Shown here: in pieces, positions 19,415 to 27,819 of the stretch
Layout of the letters: the number at the start of each line of letters is the position of its first letter
Numbering within the stretch: the stretch's first letter is position 1
Assembly: GCF_037101375.1 (NCBI RefSeq)
Contig: NZ_AP029019.1
Span: forward strand, 1,736,001 to 1,800,000
Origin: Acidovorax sp. DW039
GTDB taxonomy: Bacteria; Pseudomonadota; Gammaproteobacteria; Burkholderiales; Burkholderiaceae_C
Direction of reading: 5' to 3'
DNA: 64,000 nt
Program-made: the position numbers and the translations under genes
The notes under the pieces: model-generated
Database searches by the model: none
What the model was told of the DNA's origin: nothing
What the model saw: the letters and a program-made list of their open reading frames with translations, nothing else

Positions 19415-20662
19415 TCAGCTCAGCAGGTCACTCAGTGCGCGCGCAATCACCTTGGTGGCGCGGCGCAGGTCTTCCAGCTCGATGCGTTCATCCGCCCGTT
19501 TGGCGTGTGATTCGAGCACGGTGCGCGGTCCCGCGCCGTAGATCACGCCGGGGATGCCACGCTCTACATACAGGCGCACGTCGGTGTACAGCGGTGTGCC
19601 CACGGCAGGCACAGGCTCGCCGATCACGGCCTGGGCGTGTTTCTGGATGGCATCGACCAGCGGTGCGTTGCCTGTCAGTGGGGTCATGGCGTTGGCCAGC
19701 AGCAGGCGCTTGATTTCAACGCTGATGCCTGTGCGCTCGCCTGCGGCCTGCTCAATGATGCGGCGGATGGTCGCTTCCACCTCGGCAGGGTTTTCCTCGG
19801 GGATCATGCGGCGGTCCAGCTTGAACATCACCTTGCCGGGCACCACGTTGGTGTTGGTGCCGCCCTCAATGCGGCCCACGTTCAGGTAGGGGTGCTTGAT
19901 GCCCGCGACGTTAGACGTGACCTTCTTGTACTCGTCGTTCTGCGCGTACAGCGCATTCAGGATGTGCACCGCACCCTGCAGTGCGTCCACGCCCGTATGC
20001 GGCACGGCGGCGTGGGCCATCTTGCCGTGCACGGTCACTTCCATCTGCAGGCAGCCGTTGTGGGCGGTGACGACTTCGTAGCTGAAGCCTGCGGCAATCA
20101 TCAGGTCGGGCTTTGTGAGTCCGTTTTTCAGCAACCAACCGGGGCCCAGTTCGCCGCCAAATTCTTCGTCGTAGGTGAAGTGCAGCTCCACCGCGCCCTT
20201 CGCGGGCTTGGCCACGGCTTCGAGCGCGCGCACGGCAAAGGTGAACGATGCAAAGTCGCTTTTGCTCACTGCCGTGGCGCGGCCGTACATCTTGCCATCG
20301 GCAATCTCGCCGCCGTAGGGGTCGTGCGTCCAGCCTTCGCCGGGTGGCACCACGTCGCCGTGGGCGTTCAGGGCGATGGTCTTGCCTCCGCTGCCATCCG
20401 GGCTGCCATAGGGCCTGCGCACGATGAGGTTGGTGATGGATTCCATGCCATAGGCCCGCACATCAGCGGCGGGCACGGCGTGCTTTTCAGCCTCGTAGCC
20501 AAAGTCTTTGAGCAGCTCGGCCGTGCGTTCGGCGTGGGGTGCGTTGTTGCCGGGTGGCGTGTCGGTGGGCACACGCACCAGGGCCTGCAGAAAGCGCACT
20601 TCGTCGTCAAAGTGCTGGTCGATCCAGGCGTCCAGCGCGGCGTAGTTGTGGGGGGTGGTCAT
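19415..20662 (-). CDS. M20-family amidohydrolase/deacylase (ArgE/DapE-like)
   Basis: Zinc-dependent amidohydrolase, 415 aa. The metal site is visible as NAHGDVVPPG near residue 98, with a catalytic Glu pair in YDEEFGGE near residue 162 and a dimerisation domain in between. It is the last gene of the purine-degradation operon and overlaps the UraD-AllC gene by 4 bp (20659-20662), so it probably works downstream of allantoate. AllC function is already encoded by the upstream fusion, so ureidoglycolate or another ureido/acyl-amino acid is a plausible substrate, but this is inference from position only. General ArgE/DapE deacylase function cannot be excluded. Confidence 0.8.
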   Translation of the reverse strand: MTTPHNYAALDAWIDQHFDDEVRFLQALVRVPTDTPPGNNAPHAERTAELLKDFGYEAEKHAVPAADVRAYGMESITNLIVRRPYGSPDGSGGKTIALNAHGDVVPPGEGWTHDPYGGEIADGKMYGRATAVSKSDFASFTFAVRALEAVAKPAKGAVELHFTYDEEFGGELGPGWLLKNGLTKPDLMIAAGFSYEVVTAHNGCLQMEVTVHGKMAHAAVPHTGVDALQGAVHILNALYAQNDEYKKVTSNVAGIKHPYLNVGRIEGGTNTNVVPGKVMFKLDRRMIPEENPAEVEATIRRIIEQAAGERTGISVEIKRLLLANAMTPLTGNAPLVDAIQKHAQAVIGEPVPAVGTPLYTDVRLYVERGIPGVIYGAGPRTVLESHAKRADERIELEDLRRATKVIARALSDLLS

Positions 20663-22437
20663 GGTTGTGTTTCCTCGGCAAGCTGGTGCAGCACATGGGT
20701 GAAGGCATCAATGGCCAACTGCATGTCGTGGTTGGTGGTGGATTCGAGCGGGTTGTGGCTGATGCCCGAGTTTTGCCCGCGTACGAACAGCATGGCCTGG
20801 GGCATGATTTCGTGCAGCTTCATCGCATCGTGCCCCGCGCCGCTGGGCATGCGGAACACGGGCAGGCCCAGGGCATCCACCGCGCGCTCCCAGTGGTGCT
20901 GCAGGGCGGGCGCGCTGGGCGCGGCGGCGGCGCGCATGGATTCCTCAAGGGTGTAGCGCAGGCCACGGCGTTGGGCGATGCGGGCCAGTGTGTCGAGTAC
21001 GTCGCGCACCAGCGCATCGCGCTGGGCATCGGTGGGTGCGCGCAGGTCCAGGGAGAAGCTGCAGCGCCCCGGCACCACATTGATGGAGCCACCGGGCACG
21101 TTGAGCAGACCGATGGTGCCCACTGAGTCGCCATCCTGCGCGGCACGCTGCTCCACATACAGCGCCAGCTCGGCCACGGCGACGGCCGCATCGCGGCGGC
21201 GGTCCATGGGGGTGGTGCCAGCGTGGCTGGCTGTGCCGATCATCTCGGCCACAAAGCGCACACCGCCGTTGATGGAGGTGACCACGCCCAAGGGCAGATC
21301 CAGCTCGTTGAGCACCGGGCCCTGCTCGATATGCACTTCGATGAAGCCCAGATATTGCGCCGGGTCGCGCTGCAGCTTGGCAATGTCGCCAATGCACAGC
21401 CCCGCGTGCTGCATGGCCTCGCGCATGGTCACGCCATCGGCATCTTTTTGATCGAGCCAGGCGGGGTTGAAGTGCCCGATGAGCGCACCCGAGCCCAGGA
21501 ACGTAGCCTTGTAGCGCTGGCCCTCTTCTTCGGCAAACGCCACCACTTCGATGCCAAACGGCAGGCGCTTGCCAGCGCGGTGCAGCTCGCGCACGCAGGC
21601 CATGGGCACAAAGATGCCCAGGCGCCCGTCGTACTTGCCGCCGTTGCGCACGGTGTCGTAGTGCGATCCGGTCATGAGGTAGCGCGCACCGTCTGTAGCC
21701 GGGTGGTAGCGGCCCACCACGTTGCCCACGGCGTCGATCTCCACGCTGTCAAACCCGCAGTCGCGCATCCAGTGGCTGATGCGCTGTGCGCAGGCGCGGT
21801 GCGCGTCGGTGAGGTAGGTGACGGTGAGCTGGCCCTTCTCGGCAAAGCCGGGGTCTGAGTGCTGGGCCAGTTGCTCCTGCCAGTCCCATACATCGTTGCC
21901 CAGCACGGGCTCGGTGGCGAACTTGTCGGCCAGCCGAATCTCGGCAATGCGGTGGATGTTGCGCAGCGCCTCGGCCAATTCAAACTCGGGGTGGTTATCG
22001 AGCCGCCGGGCAAAGGTGTCGATGATTTCGCGCTTGCTGAGGCCCGTGCCACGCGGCCCGCGCACAGCCAGGATGAACGGGAAGCCAAAGCGCTCGTTGT
22101 ACGCCGCGTTGAGCTGCTGGATACGCTCAAACTCCTCGGGCGTGCATTGTGTGAGGCCCGCCTTGCTTTGCTCGTTGGCAGATTCGGCCGTGAGGCTTTG
22201 GGCCACCATGGCCTTGCCTGCCAGCTCAGGGTGGGCGCGGATCAGGCCCAGTTGCGCATCGGTGCCCGCGGTGCGCACCACCTGCGCCATAGCGTGCTGC
22301 AGGTGCGCCAGGCTGCGAAAGGGCCGCTGCGCCAGGGCCTGCTCGGCAATCCAGGGCGAGTGTTCGTACAGCCCGTCCAGCAGCGCCAGCGCTTCGGCGG
22401 GGCTGGCGGCGTTGAGTTGTTCCAAGGTCAATGGCAT
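20659..22437 (-). CDS. Fused OHCU decarboxylase (UraD) - allantoate amidohydrolase (AllC)
   Basis: Two purine-catabolic enzymes in one 592-aa chain. Residues 1-173 are 2-oxo-4-hydroxy-4-carboxy-5-ureidoimidazoline decarboxylase (catalytic His69 in HPELAGK), which makes S-allantoin. Residues from about 180 are an M20/HyuC-type allantoate amidohydrolase, with metal ligands in GSHYDTV (H259), the following KYDG (D270) and the FAEEEG stretch (302-307). These catalyse steps before and after the allantoinase encoded just upstream (puuE). The fusion seems intact, since both active sites are present. It overlaps the downstream M20 gene by 4 bp and follows puuE after 87 bp containing a dispersed repeat. 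Confidence 0.9.
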   Translation of the reverse strand: MPLTLEQLNAASPAEALALLDGLYEHSPWIAEQALAQRPFRSLAHLQHAMAQVVRTAGTDAQLGLIRAHPELAGKAMVAQSLTAESANEQSKAGLTQCTPEEFERIQQLNAAYNERFGFPFILAVRGPRGTGLSKREIIDTFARRLDNHPEFELAEALRNIHRIAEIRLADKFATEPVLGNDVWDWQEQLAQHSDPGFAEKGQLTVTYLTDAHRACAQRISHWMRDCGFDSVEIDAVGNVVGRYHPATDGARYLMTGSHYDTVRNGGKYDGRLGIFVPMACVRELHRAGKRLPFGIEVVAFAEEEGQRYKATFLGSGALIGHFNPAWLDQKDADGVTMREAMQHAGLCIGDIAKLQRDPAQYLGFIEVHIEQGPVLNELDLPLGVVTSINGGVRFVAEMIGTASHAGTTPMDRRRDAAVAVAELALYVEQRAAQDGDSVGTIGLLNVPGGSINVVPGRCSFSLDLRAPTDAQRDALVRDVLDTLARIAQRRGLRYTLEESMRAAAAPSAPALQHHWERAVDALGLPVFRMPSGAGHDAMKLHEIMPQAMLFVRGQNSGISHNPLESTTNHDMQLAIDAFTHVLHQLAEETQP

Positions 22438-22457
22438 GGTAGGTGCTTCAAAAAAGT

Positions 22458-22502
22458 GAGCTGCTTGCGCTTGCTGGATAAGCGCTGGAGGCCGATTTGA
22501 TT
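22458..22502 (+). repeat. Dispersed AGCTGC...AAGCGCT repeat, copy 3
   Basis: GAGCTGCTTGCGCTTGCTGG, then ATAAGCGCTGGAGGCCGATTT. It sits between puuE and the uraD-allC gene in opposite orientation to transcription. Confidence 0.75.
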
Positions 22503-22524
22503 CATGTATGGGTCATCCATGGGC

Positions 22525-23475
22525 TCACACGGCGGGCGCGGGATGGAGTTGCGCCCAGTGGCGGGCAATGTCGATGCGCCGCGCCACCCACACCTTGTCG
22601 TGCTGTGCAATGTGGTCGAGGAACCGCTGCAACGCGGTGATGCGCCCTGGACGGCCCAGCAGGCGGCAGTGCATGCCAATGCTCATCATCTTGGGCGCGT
22701 TGTCGCCAGCGGGGTCGCCCTCGGCGTACAGCGCGTCGAACGTGTCCTTCATGTACTGGAAGAACGGGTCGGCATGCGAGTAGCCCTGGGGCAGGGCAAA
22801 GCGCATGTCGTTGCAGTCCAGTGTGTAGGGCACGATGAGCTGGTGCGCCATGCTGCCGTCGGTCTTCTGCACCTTCATCCAGAAGGGCAGGTCGTCGCCG
22901 TAGTAGTCGCTGTCGTATGCAAAGCCGCCGTAGTCTGCCACCAGGCGGTGGGTGTTGGGGCTGTCGCGGCCGGTGTACCAGCCCAGGGGGCGCTCACCCG
23001 TCATGCGCTGGATGATCTCCATGGCCTCGTGCATGTGGGCGCGCTCCACGGCTTCGGGCACGTTCTGGTAGTGAATCCACTTGAGGCCGTGGCAGGCAAT
23101 CTCATGGCCCAGCTCCACGAAGGCGGCCGTGAGATCGGGATGGCGCTGCAGCGCGGTGGATACACCGAACACGGTGAGCGGAAGCTGGCGTTTTTCAAAC
23201 TCGCGCAGGATGCGCCACACACCTGCACGCGAGCCGTATTCGTAGATGCCTTCCATGCTCATGTGCCGCTCGGGGTAGCTGGCGGGGTTGAACATTTCAG
23301 ACAAAAACTGCTCGCTGCCCGCATCGCCGTGCAGCGTGGCGTTCTCGCCGCCTTCCTCGTAGTTCAGCACAAACTGCACCGCGATGCGCGCGCCGCCGGG
23401 CCACTGGGCGTGGGGCGGGTTCTTGCCGTAACCGATCAGGTCGCGAGGGTAGGGGCCGGTGGCGTCGTAGATCAT
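22525..23475 (-). CDS. puuE: Allantoinase, polysaccharide-deacetylase type
   Basis: Hydrolyses allantoin to allantoate; this is the metal-type PuuE family related to polysaccharide deacetylases, unrelated to the amidohydrolase-type AllB. The 316-aa product begins MIYDATGPYPRDLIGYG, typical of PuuE, and carries the conserved NYEEGGE at residues 38-44 and a GHEIACHGLKWIHYQ stretch near residue 125 that provides metal ligands. The ATG at 23475 is preferred over longer in-frame starts (to 23559), which would run into the upstream regulator gene. It follows that regulator after 37 bp on the same strand and precedes the UraD-AllC fusion, which provides the preceding and following reactions. Confidence 0.93.
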   Translation of the reverse strand: MIYDATGPYPRDLIGYGKNPPHAQWPGGARIAVQFVLNYEEGGENATLHGDAGSEQFLSEMFNPASYPERHMSMEGIYEYGSRAGVWRILREFEKRQLPLTVFGVSTALQRHPDLTAAFVELGHEIACHGLKWIHYQNVPEAVERAHMHEAMEIIQRMTGERPLGWYTGRDSPNTHRLVADYGGFAYDSDYYGDDLPFWMKVQKTDGSMAHQLIVPYTLDCNDMRFALPQGYSHADPFFQYMKDTFDALYAEGDPAGDNAPKMMSIGMHCRLLGRPGRITALQRFLDHIAQHDKVWVARRIDIARHWAQLHPAPAV

Positions 23476-23512
23476 GGTGTGAGGTGTGCTCTGAGGGGGG
23501 CGTGGAGTGGTG

Positions 23513-24187
23513 TCAGGACAGGGCCAGCGACAGGTCGTTGGCTGGAGGCGGGCGGTCAAACGTCAGGCTTTCTTCCACATGCAACAGGTGTTCCTGCATG
23601 AGTTGAACCGCCAACTCTTCGTCTTTGGCGGCAAGGGCCTTCACGATGTCGGCGTGCTCTTCGTGCGAGTGGGCGGCTGCCGATGCGCTCTGGTACATCA
23701 GCGTGATGAGCGAGCAGCGCGAGATCAGGTCGCCCAGCATTTGGGCCAGCACCTGGTTGCCCATCAGCTCCGCCATGCGCACATGGAAGTCGCCCAGCAA
23801 CTCGGTGCGCTCAGGCGCGTCCCCTTGGGCTACAGCGGCCTTTTCGCGCGCCACGTGTTCACGTAGGGCCTTGAGCTTGGCTGCGGTGACCTGGCGAATG
23901 AAGGCGCGCACCATCTCGGCCTCCAGCATGCGGCGCACGGCAAACACCTGCTTGGCTTCTTCGGCAGAGGGGGCCGCCACAAAAGCGCCCCGCGCAGGCT
24001 CCAGCCGCACCAGGCGGTTTTGCGCCAACTGAAACAGGGCCTGGCGCACCAGCGTGCGCGAAACCCCAAAATGGTCTGCCAGCTTTTGCTCTGCCAGCTT
24101 GGTGCCCGGCTGCAAACGGTGCTCCACGATGGCACGCGTCAGCCGCTGAACAATCTGGCCGGTGGTTGAGTTATCCATGTCTTTCAT
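23513..24187 (-). CDS. GntR-family regulator (FCD domain), probable purine/allantoin regulator
   Basis: Repressor-type protein, 224 aa from ATG at 24187 (24178 is also possible). The winged helix includes KLADHFGVSRTLVRQAL, followed by a short linker and a helical FCD effector domain containing the metal-ligand histidines. As the first gene of the puuE operon it should sense a purine-derived acid such as allantoin, allantoate or urate. A perfect TGTATACA palindrome lies 21 bp upstream, suggesting autoregulation. An identical 13-base copy of that site occurs before uraH at 39855-39867, linking the two loci. Similar GntR proteins control allantoin use in other proteobacteria (for example HpxS in Klebsiella). 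Confidence 0.87.
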   Translation of the reverse strand: MKDMDNSTTGQIVQRLTRAIVEHRLQPGTKLAEQKLADHFGVSRTLVRQALFQLAQNRLVRLEPARGAFVAAPSAEEAKQVFAVRRMLEAEMVRAFIRQVTAAKLKALREHVAREKAAVAQGDAPERTELLGDFHVRMAELMGNQVLAQMLGDLISRCSLITLMYQSASAAAHSHEEHADIVKALAAKDEELAVQLMQEHLLHVEESLTFDRPPPANDLSLALS

Positions 24188-24207
24188 GATAGCGGCATGC
24201 GCCAATG

Positions 24208-24215
24208 TGTATACA
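24208..24215. promoter_or_regulatory. TGTATACA operator upstream of the purine regulator
   Basis: Perfect 8-bp palindrome within AAACTGTATACAC (minus strand). The same 13 bases occur upstream of uraH. Typical of GntR/FCD regulator sites; the likely ligand is the product of 23513-24187. Confidence 0.65.
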
Positions 24216-24220
24216 GTTTT

Positions 24221-24241
24221 GGTGGACTGTTTTTGTCCACC
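24221..24241. promoter_or_regulatory. Inverted repeat GGTGGAC-N7-GTCCACC
   Basis: Perfect 7-bp arms with a 7-base T-rich loop, between the GntR and LysR genes, next to the TGTATACA site. It could be a protein-binding site. No U-run follows, so a terminator for the LysR gene is less likely. Confidence 0.4.
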
Positions 24242-24364
24242 TAGGGAATCTCTGTACGCGTTCTGCGCTTGTCGGGCGGGATGTGTGCGCTTTTCAGTGC
24301 CGCACTCTGGTGGTGCTTTGTTTTGTCATCCTTTGGTGCAGCACTGCATTGGTGCATGGTGGCA

Positions 24365-25279
24365 TCAATGCCCTGGTGAGCTGTTTGCAAAACGCTCTGC
24401 CAGAAAGTCCACGAAGGCGCGCACCCGTGCTGCCGATTGGTGGTGCTGGGGGTAGATCGCATGGATGTCGGCCGCAGGCGTCTGGAAGTCTGCCAGCACC
24501 TGTACCAGTCGGCCGCTGCGCAGGTAGCGGGCCACGTCCCATTCGGCGCGCATCACAATGCCGTGCCCGTCCAGTGCCCAGTTCACGGCAATCTCGCCGT
24601 CATTGGTGCTCAGTGCGCCGCGCACCTTCACCACTTCAGTCTTGCGTCCTGCCGTCAATCGCCATTGGCCGTAGGCGTCGTCACCCTGGCGGATACCAAT
24701 GCAGTCATGGCGCGCCAGATCACTGGGCGTTCTGGGTGTGCCACGGCGTTGCAGGTAGGCCGGTGATGCGCACAGCAAGCGCCGGTTGGGGGCGATGCGC
24801 CGTGCAATCACCCGGGCGTCGGGCGGTTCACCAAAGCGTATGCAGACATCAAACGCATCTGCCGCCAGAGGGGGAGGATCTACCGAGAGCTGCAGTTGCA
24901 CCTGCACCTGCGGATGCTGGCGCACAAATTCAGAGATGCGCAGCGCGATATGGCTGCGCCCAAAGCCCAGTGTGGCGTTGACGCGCAGCAGCCCTTGCGG
25001 GGTGCCTGATGTGCGCGACACCAGCTGCTCCATATCGTCAATCTCGGCCAGGATGCGTCGCGCATGCTGCAAGTAGGTCTCGCCCTCTGGCGTGAGGCTT
25101 ACCCGGCGGGTGGTGCGGTTGAGCAGTTGTACGCCCAGTCGCGCCTCCATTTGCGCCAGCCTTTTGCTGACGGCGGGCGTGGTCACGTTCAACTCGCGTG
25201 CAGCGGCAGAGAAGCTGCCACAGCGGGCGAGCAGGCTGAAGAAGCCCATCTCTGAGGGGGCGGAGAGAGGTGTGCTCAT
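24365..25279 (-). CDS. LysR-family regulator, DmlR/TtdR-like
   Basis: Transcription activator of 304 aa with an N-terminal winged helix (residues 10-70: ARCGSFSAAARELNVTTPAV, then SKRLAQME) and a periplasmic-binding-protein-like effector domain. The ending SAARVRAFVDFLAERF is typical of the CrgA/DmlR branch of the family. It is divergent from a tartrate/malate dehydrogenase gene 122 bp away, and in such pairs the regulator usually activates the neighbour in response to malate or tartrate. The start codon lies within a symmetrical ATTGTT-N11-AACAAT site, which points to autorepression together with control of the divergent gene. Confidence 0.88.
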   Translation of the reverse strand: MSTPLSAPSEMGFFSLLARCGSFSAAARELNVTTPAVSKRLAQMEARLGVQLLNRTTRRVSLTPEGETYLQHARRILAEIDDMEQLVSRTSGTPQGLLRVNATLGFGRSHIALRISEFVRQHPQVQVQLQLSVDPPPLAADAFDVCIRFGEPPDARVIARRIAPNRRLLCASPAYLQRRGTPRTPSDLARHDCIGIRQGDDAYGQWRLTAGRKTEVVKVRGALSTNDGEIAVNWALDGHGIVMRAEWDVARYLRSGRLVQVLADFQTPAADIHAIYPQHHQSAARVRAFVDFLAERFANSSPGH

Positions 25280-25300
25280 TGTTTCTTTGAAGTTAACAAT
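25278..25300. promoter_or_regulatory. LysR-type binding site ATTGTT-N11-AACAAT
   Basis: Perfect inverted repeat of T-N11-A form overlapping the LysR start codon and facing the divergent tartrate dehydrogenase promoter. Likely bound by the LysR protein encoded at 24365-25279. Confidence 0.6.
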
Positions 25301-25401
25301 AGGATAACTTGCAGCGCAAATTTATGAATGAGCTGTAGGTAGATTTGCCCTCGTCAGGCGCCTTGGTGGCGCAGCACCCCATAACTCAGGAGACAGGTTC
25401 C

Positions 25402-26478
25402 ATGACGAGCAAGACCTACCGCATTGCGTGCATTCCCGGCGACGGCATTGGCAAAGAAGTGATTCCCGCAGGGCAAGAAGTGCTGCAGGCCCTGGCCGCA
25501 TCGCAACCCGACCTGGCATTTGAATTCACCAGCTACGGCTGGGGTGGCGACTGGTACCGCGCCCACGGCGAGATGATGCCCACCGATGGCCTGGCCCAGC
25601 TGCGCGACAAGGACGCCATCCTGTTCGGGTCGGCGGGCGACCCGCACATCCCCGACCACATCACGCTGTGGGGCCTGCGGCTGAAGATTTGCCAGGGGTT
25701 TGACCAGTACGCCAACGTGCGGCCTACGCGCATCCTGCCGGGCATTGACGCCCCCCTCAAGCGCTGCGCGCCCAAGGATCTGGACTGGGTCATCGTGCGT
25801 GAAAACTCCGAAGGCGAATACGCCGGTGTGGGCGGCCGTGCCCACCAGGGCCACCCCATCGAGGTGGCCACCGACCTGAGCGTGATGACCCGCGCCGGGG
25901 TGGAGCGCATCATGCGCTACGCCTTCCGCCTGGCCCAGTCGCGGCCCCGCAAGCTGCTCACCGTCATCACCAAGAGCAATGCTCAGCGCCACGCCATGGT
26001 GATGTGGGACGAGATTGCGCAGCAGATCAGCCAGGAGTTTCCCGATGTGAAGTGGGACAAAGAGCTGGTGGACGCTGCCACCGCCCGCATGGTCAACCGC
26101 CCGGCCACGCTCGACACCATCGTCGCTACCAACCTGCACGCCGACATCCTCTCGGACCTGGCCGCCGCACTGGCAGGCAGCCTGGGCATTGCCCCCACCG
26201 GCAACATCGACCCCGAGCGCCGCTCCCCCAGCATGTTCGAGCCCATCCACGGCTCGGCCTTCGACATCATGGGCAAGGGCCTGGCCAACCCCGTGGGCAC
26301 GTTCTGGAGCTGCGTGATGCTGCTCGAACACTTGGGCGAGCACGTTGCCGCAAAGCGCCTGATGGCCGCCATCGAGCAAGTCACCGCCGACGCCGCCCTG
26401 CACACCGGCGACCTGGGGGGCAAAGCCACCACGGTGCAAGTGACCCGCGCCGTGTGCGATCGGCTGGCCGCCGCCTGA
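25402..26478 (+). CDS. ttuC: Tartrate dehydrogenase/decarboxylase - D-malate dehydrogenase family
   Basis: NAD- and metal-dependent beta-decarboxylating dehydrogenase of the isopropylmalate dehydrogenase superfamily, 358 aa. It starts at ATG 25402, after a good AGGAG. The N-terminal CIPGDGIGKEV motif, the substrate-loop arginines (NVRPTRILPG) and IVRENSEGEYAGVGGR identify the TtuC/DmlA branch. It probably oxidises tartrate or D-malate and can release D-glycerate from meso-tartrate. The downstream Bug-type receptor and glycerate 2-kinase support a tartrate-to-glycerate route. D-malate dehydrogenase (DmlA) is the main alternative, since the two activities often overlap. Confidence 0.9.
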   Translation: MTSKTYRIACIPGDGIGKEVIPAGQEVLQALAASQPDLAFEFTSYGWGGDWYRAHGEMMPTDGLAQLRDKDAILFGSAGDPHIPDHITLWGLRLKICQGFDQYANVRPTRILPGIDAPLKRCAPKDLDWVIVRENSEGEYAGVGGRAHQGHPIEVATDLSVMTRAGVERIMRYAFRLAQSRPRKLLTVITKSNAQRHAMVMWDEIAQQISQEFPDVKWDKELVDAATARMVNRPATLDTIVATNLHADILSDLAAALAGSLGIAPTGNIDPERRSPSMFEPIHGSAFDIMGKGLANPVGTFWSCVMLLEHLGEHVAAKRLMAAIEQVTADAALHTGDLGGKATTVQVTRAVCDRLAAA

Positions 26479-26582
26479 GCGTTCAGCACACCCCCATTCC
26501 CTGGTCCATGCACGCTGCCCGGTCAGAGGCGCGGCGGCAGGGGATTTCCATCGCAGAACCAAAACGACATTGGAGACAAGCC

Positions 26583-27578
26583 ATGACGACCCTGCATTTA
26601 CCCAAGCGCCATACCCTGCGCCACCTGGCCAGCGCGGCTGTGCTGTGTGCTTTGGCGGGCACTGCCGCTGCACAGGCCTGGCCCGCCAAAAATATCAGCC
26701 TGATCGTGCCCTTTCCCGCAGGGGGCACCACCGACGTGCTGGCTCGCGCCCTGGGGCAAGAGCTGGCCAAAAGCCTGGGCCAGCCCGTCATCGTGGAGAA
26801 CAAGCCCGGCGCCGGTGCCACCCTGGGCGCCGACTTTGTGGCCAAGGCCAAGCCCGATGGCTACACGCTGCTGATGGGCGCGGTGCACCACACCATTGCC
26901 ACCAGCGTGTACCGCAAGCTGGCGTATGACTTTCAAAAAGACCTCGCCCCCATCACCACCGTGGCCATGGTGCCCAACGTTCTGGTGGTGCAGGCCGATG
27001 CAGCCCCACCCATCCGCACCGTGCCCGAGCTGATCGCCCAGGCCAAACGCGCGCCGGGCAAGCTCGCGTTTGGCTCCAACGGCAACGGCACCGGCCAGCA
27101 CCTGATTGGCGCGCAGTTTGAATCCATGGCCGGGGTGCAACTGCTGCATGTGCCCTACAAGGGCAGTGGCCCCATGGCGACCGACCTGCTGGGCGGGCAG
27201 ATCAGCATGTCGTTCGACACCATCACGCCCGTGCTGCCCCACATCAAAGGGGGCAAGCTGCGCGCACTGGCGGTGACCACGGCCAAGCGCTCGGCTGCGC
27301 TGCCCGATGTGCCCACGCTCGACGAAGCCGGGCTCAAAGGCTTTGACCTGGGCACCTGGTTTGGCGTGCTGGCCCCTGCAGGCACACCCAAAGAGGTGGT
27401 CACACGGCTGAACACCGAGATGGTCAAGATCATCCAGTCGGCAGACTTCCGCAAGAAGATGGAAGACATCGGTGCCGACCCGATTGGCAACACGCCCGAG
27501 CAAATGGCCCGCCAGATCAAGGAAGACACCGAGCGCTTTGCGCGCTTGGTGAAAGAGGCCAAGGTGGCGCTGGAGTAA
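26583..27578 (+). CDS. Bug/TctC-family periplasmic solute receptor
   Basis: Extracytoplasmic receptor of the tripartite tricarboxylate class, 331 aa from ATG 26583, preceded by GGAGACAAG. A signal peptide with cleavage after TAAAQA (about residue 31) precedes the mature chain, which opens with WPAKNISLIVPFPAGGTTD, the family hallmark. Internal motifs GSNGNGTGQHL and VPYKGSGPMATDLLGGQI line the ligand pocket of such receptors. No TctA/TctB membrane genes are adjacent, which is common for Bug receptors in Burkholderiales. It lies between ttuC and glycerate kinase, so tartrate or a related acid is a reasonable ligand guess. Confidence 0.9.
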   Translation: MTTLHLPKRHTLRHLASAAVLCALAGTAAAQAWPAKNISLIVPFPAGGTTDVLARALGQELAKSLGQPVIVENKPGAGATLGADFVAKAKPDGYTLLMGAVHHTIATSVYRKLAYDFQKDLAPITTVAMVPNVLVVQADAAPPIRTVPELIAQAKRAPGKLAFGSNGNGTGQHLIGAQFESMAGVQLLHVPYKGSGPMATDLLGGQISMSFDTITPVLPHIKGGKLRALAVTTAKRSAALPDVPTLDEAGLKGFDLGTWFGVLAPAGTPKEVVTRLNTEMVKIIQSADFRKKMEDIGADPIGNTPEQMARQIKEDTERFARLVKEAKVALE

Positions 27579-27627
27579 CGCAAATGTGGGTAGTACGACC
27601 GGACGCAGCGACGACGCCACCAAGGAC

Positions 27628-27775
27628 CCTCTGCACAAATCACCGCGCCGTGTGCATCTGCGGAATCGGGCGGTCTGCCGCGTTGCAAATGCTCGCAATA
27701 GCGACGGCTATTACTGCGCTTTGCAGCCCATCCCGATCCGCAGTGCGCACTTGGCCAGTTCGATTCGCGCAGAGG
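27628..27775. repeat. 148-bp imperfect palindromic element (MITE/REP-like)
   Basis: The two halves are inverted relatives. The outer ends read CCTCTGCACAAATC and, reversed, CCTCTGCGCGAATC. Inner blocks CTGCGGAATCGGG and CTGCGGATCGGG follow at the same distance, and the centre is a hairpin AATAGC-GACG-GCTATT (27697-27712). Transcribed, it would fold into one long stem between the receptor and glycerate kinase genes. A 49-base half (27632-27680) recurs in inverse orientation at 47750-47798 with three mismatches. There is no open reading frame inside. Confidence 0.7.
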
Positions 27776-27819
27776 ATGCCTAGAGTTTTGTGAGCTGCTC
27801 TGCGCCACAATGGCCCACC

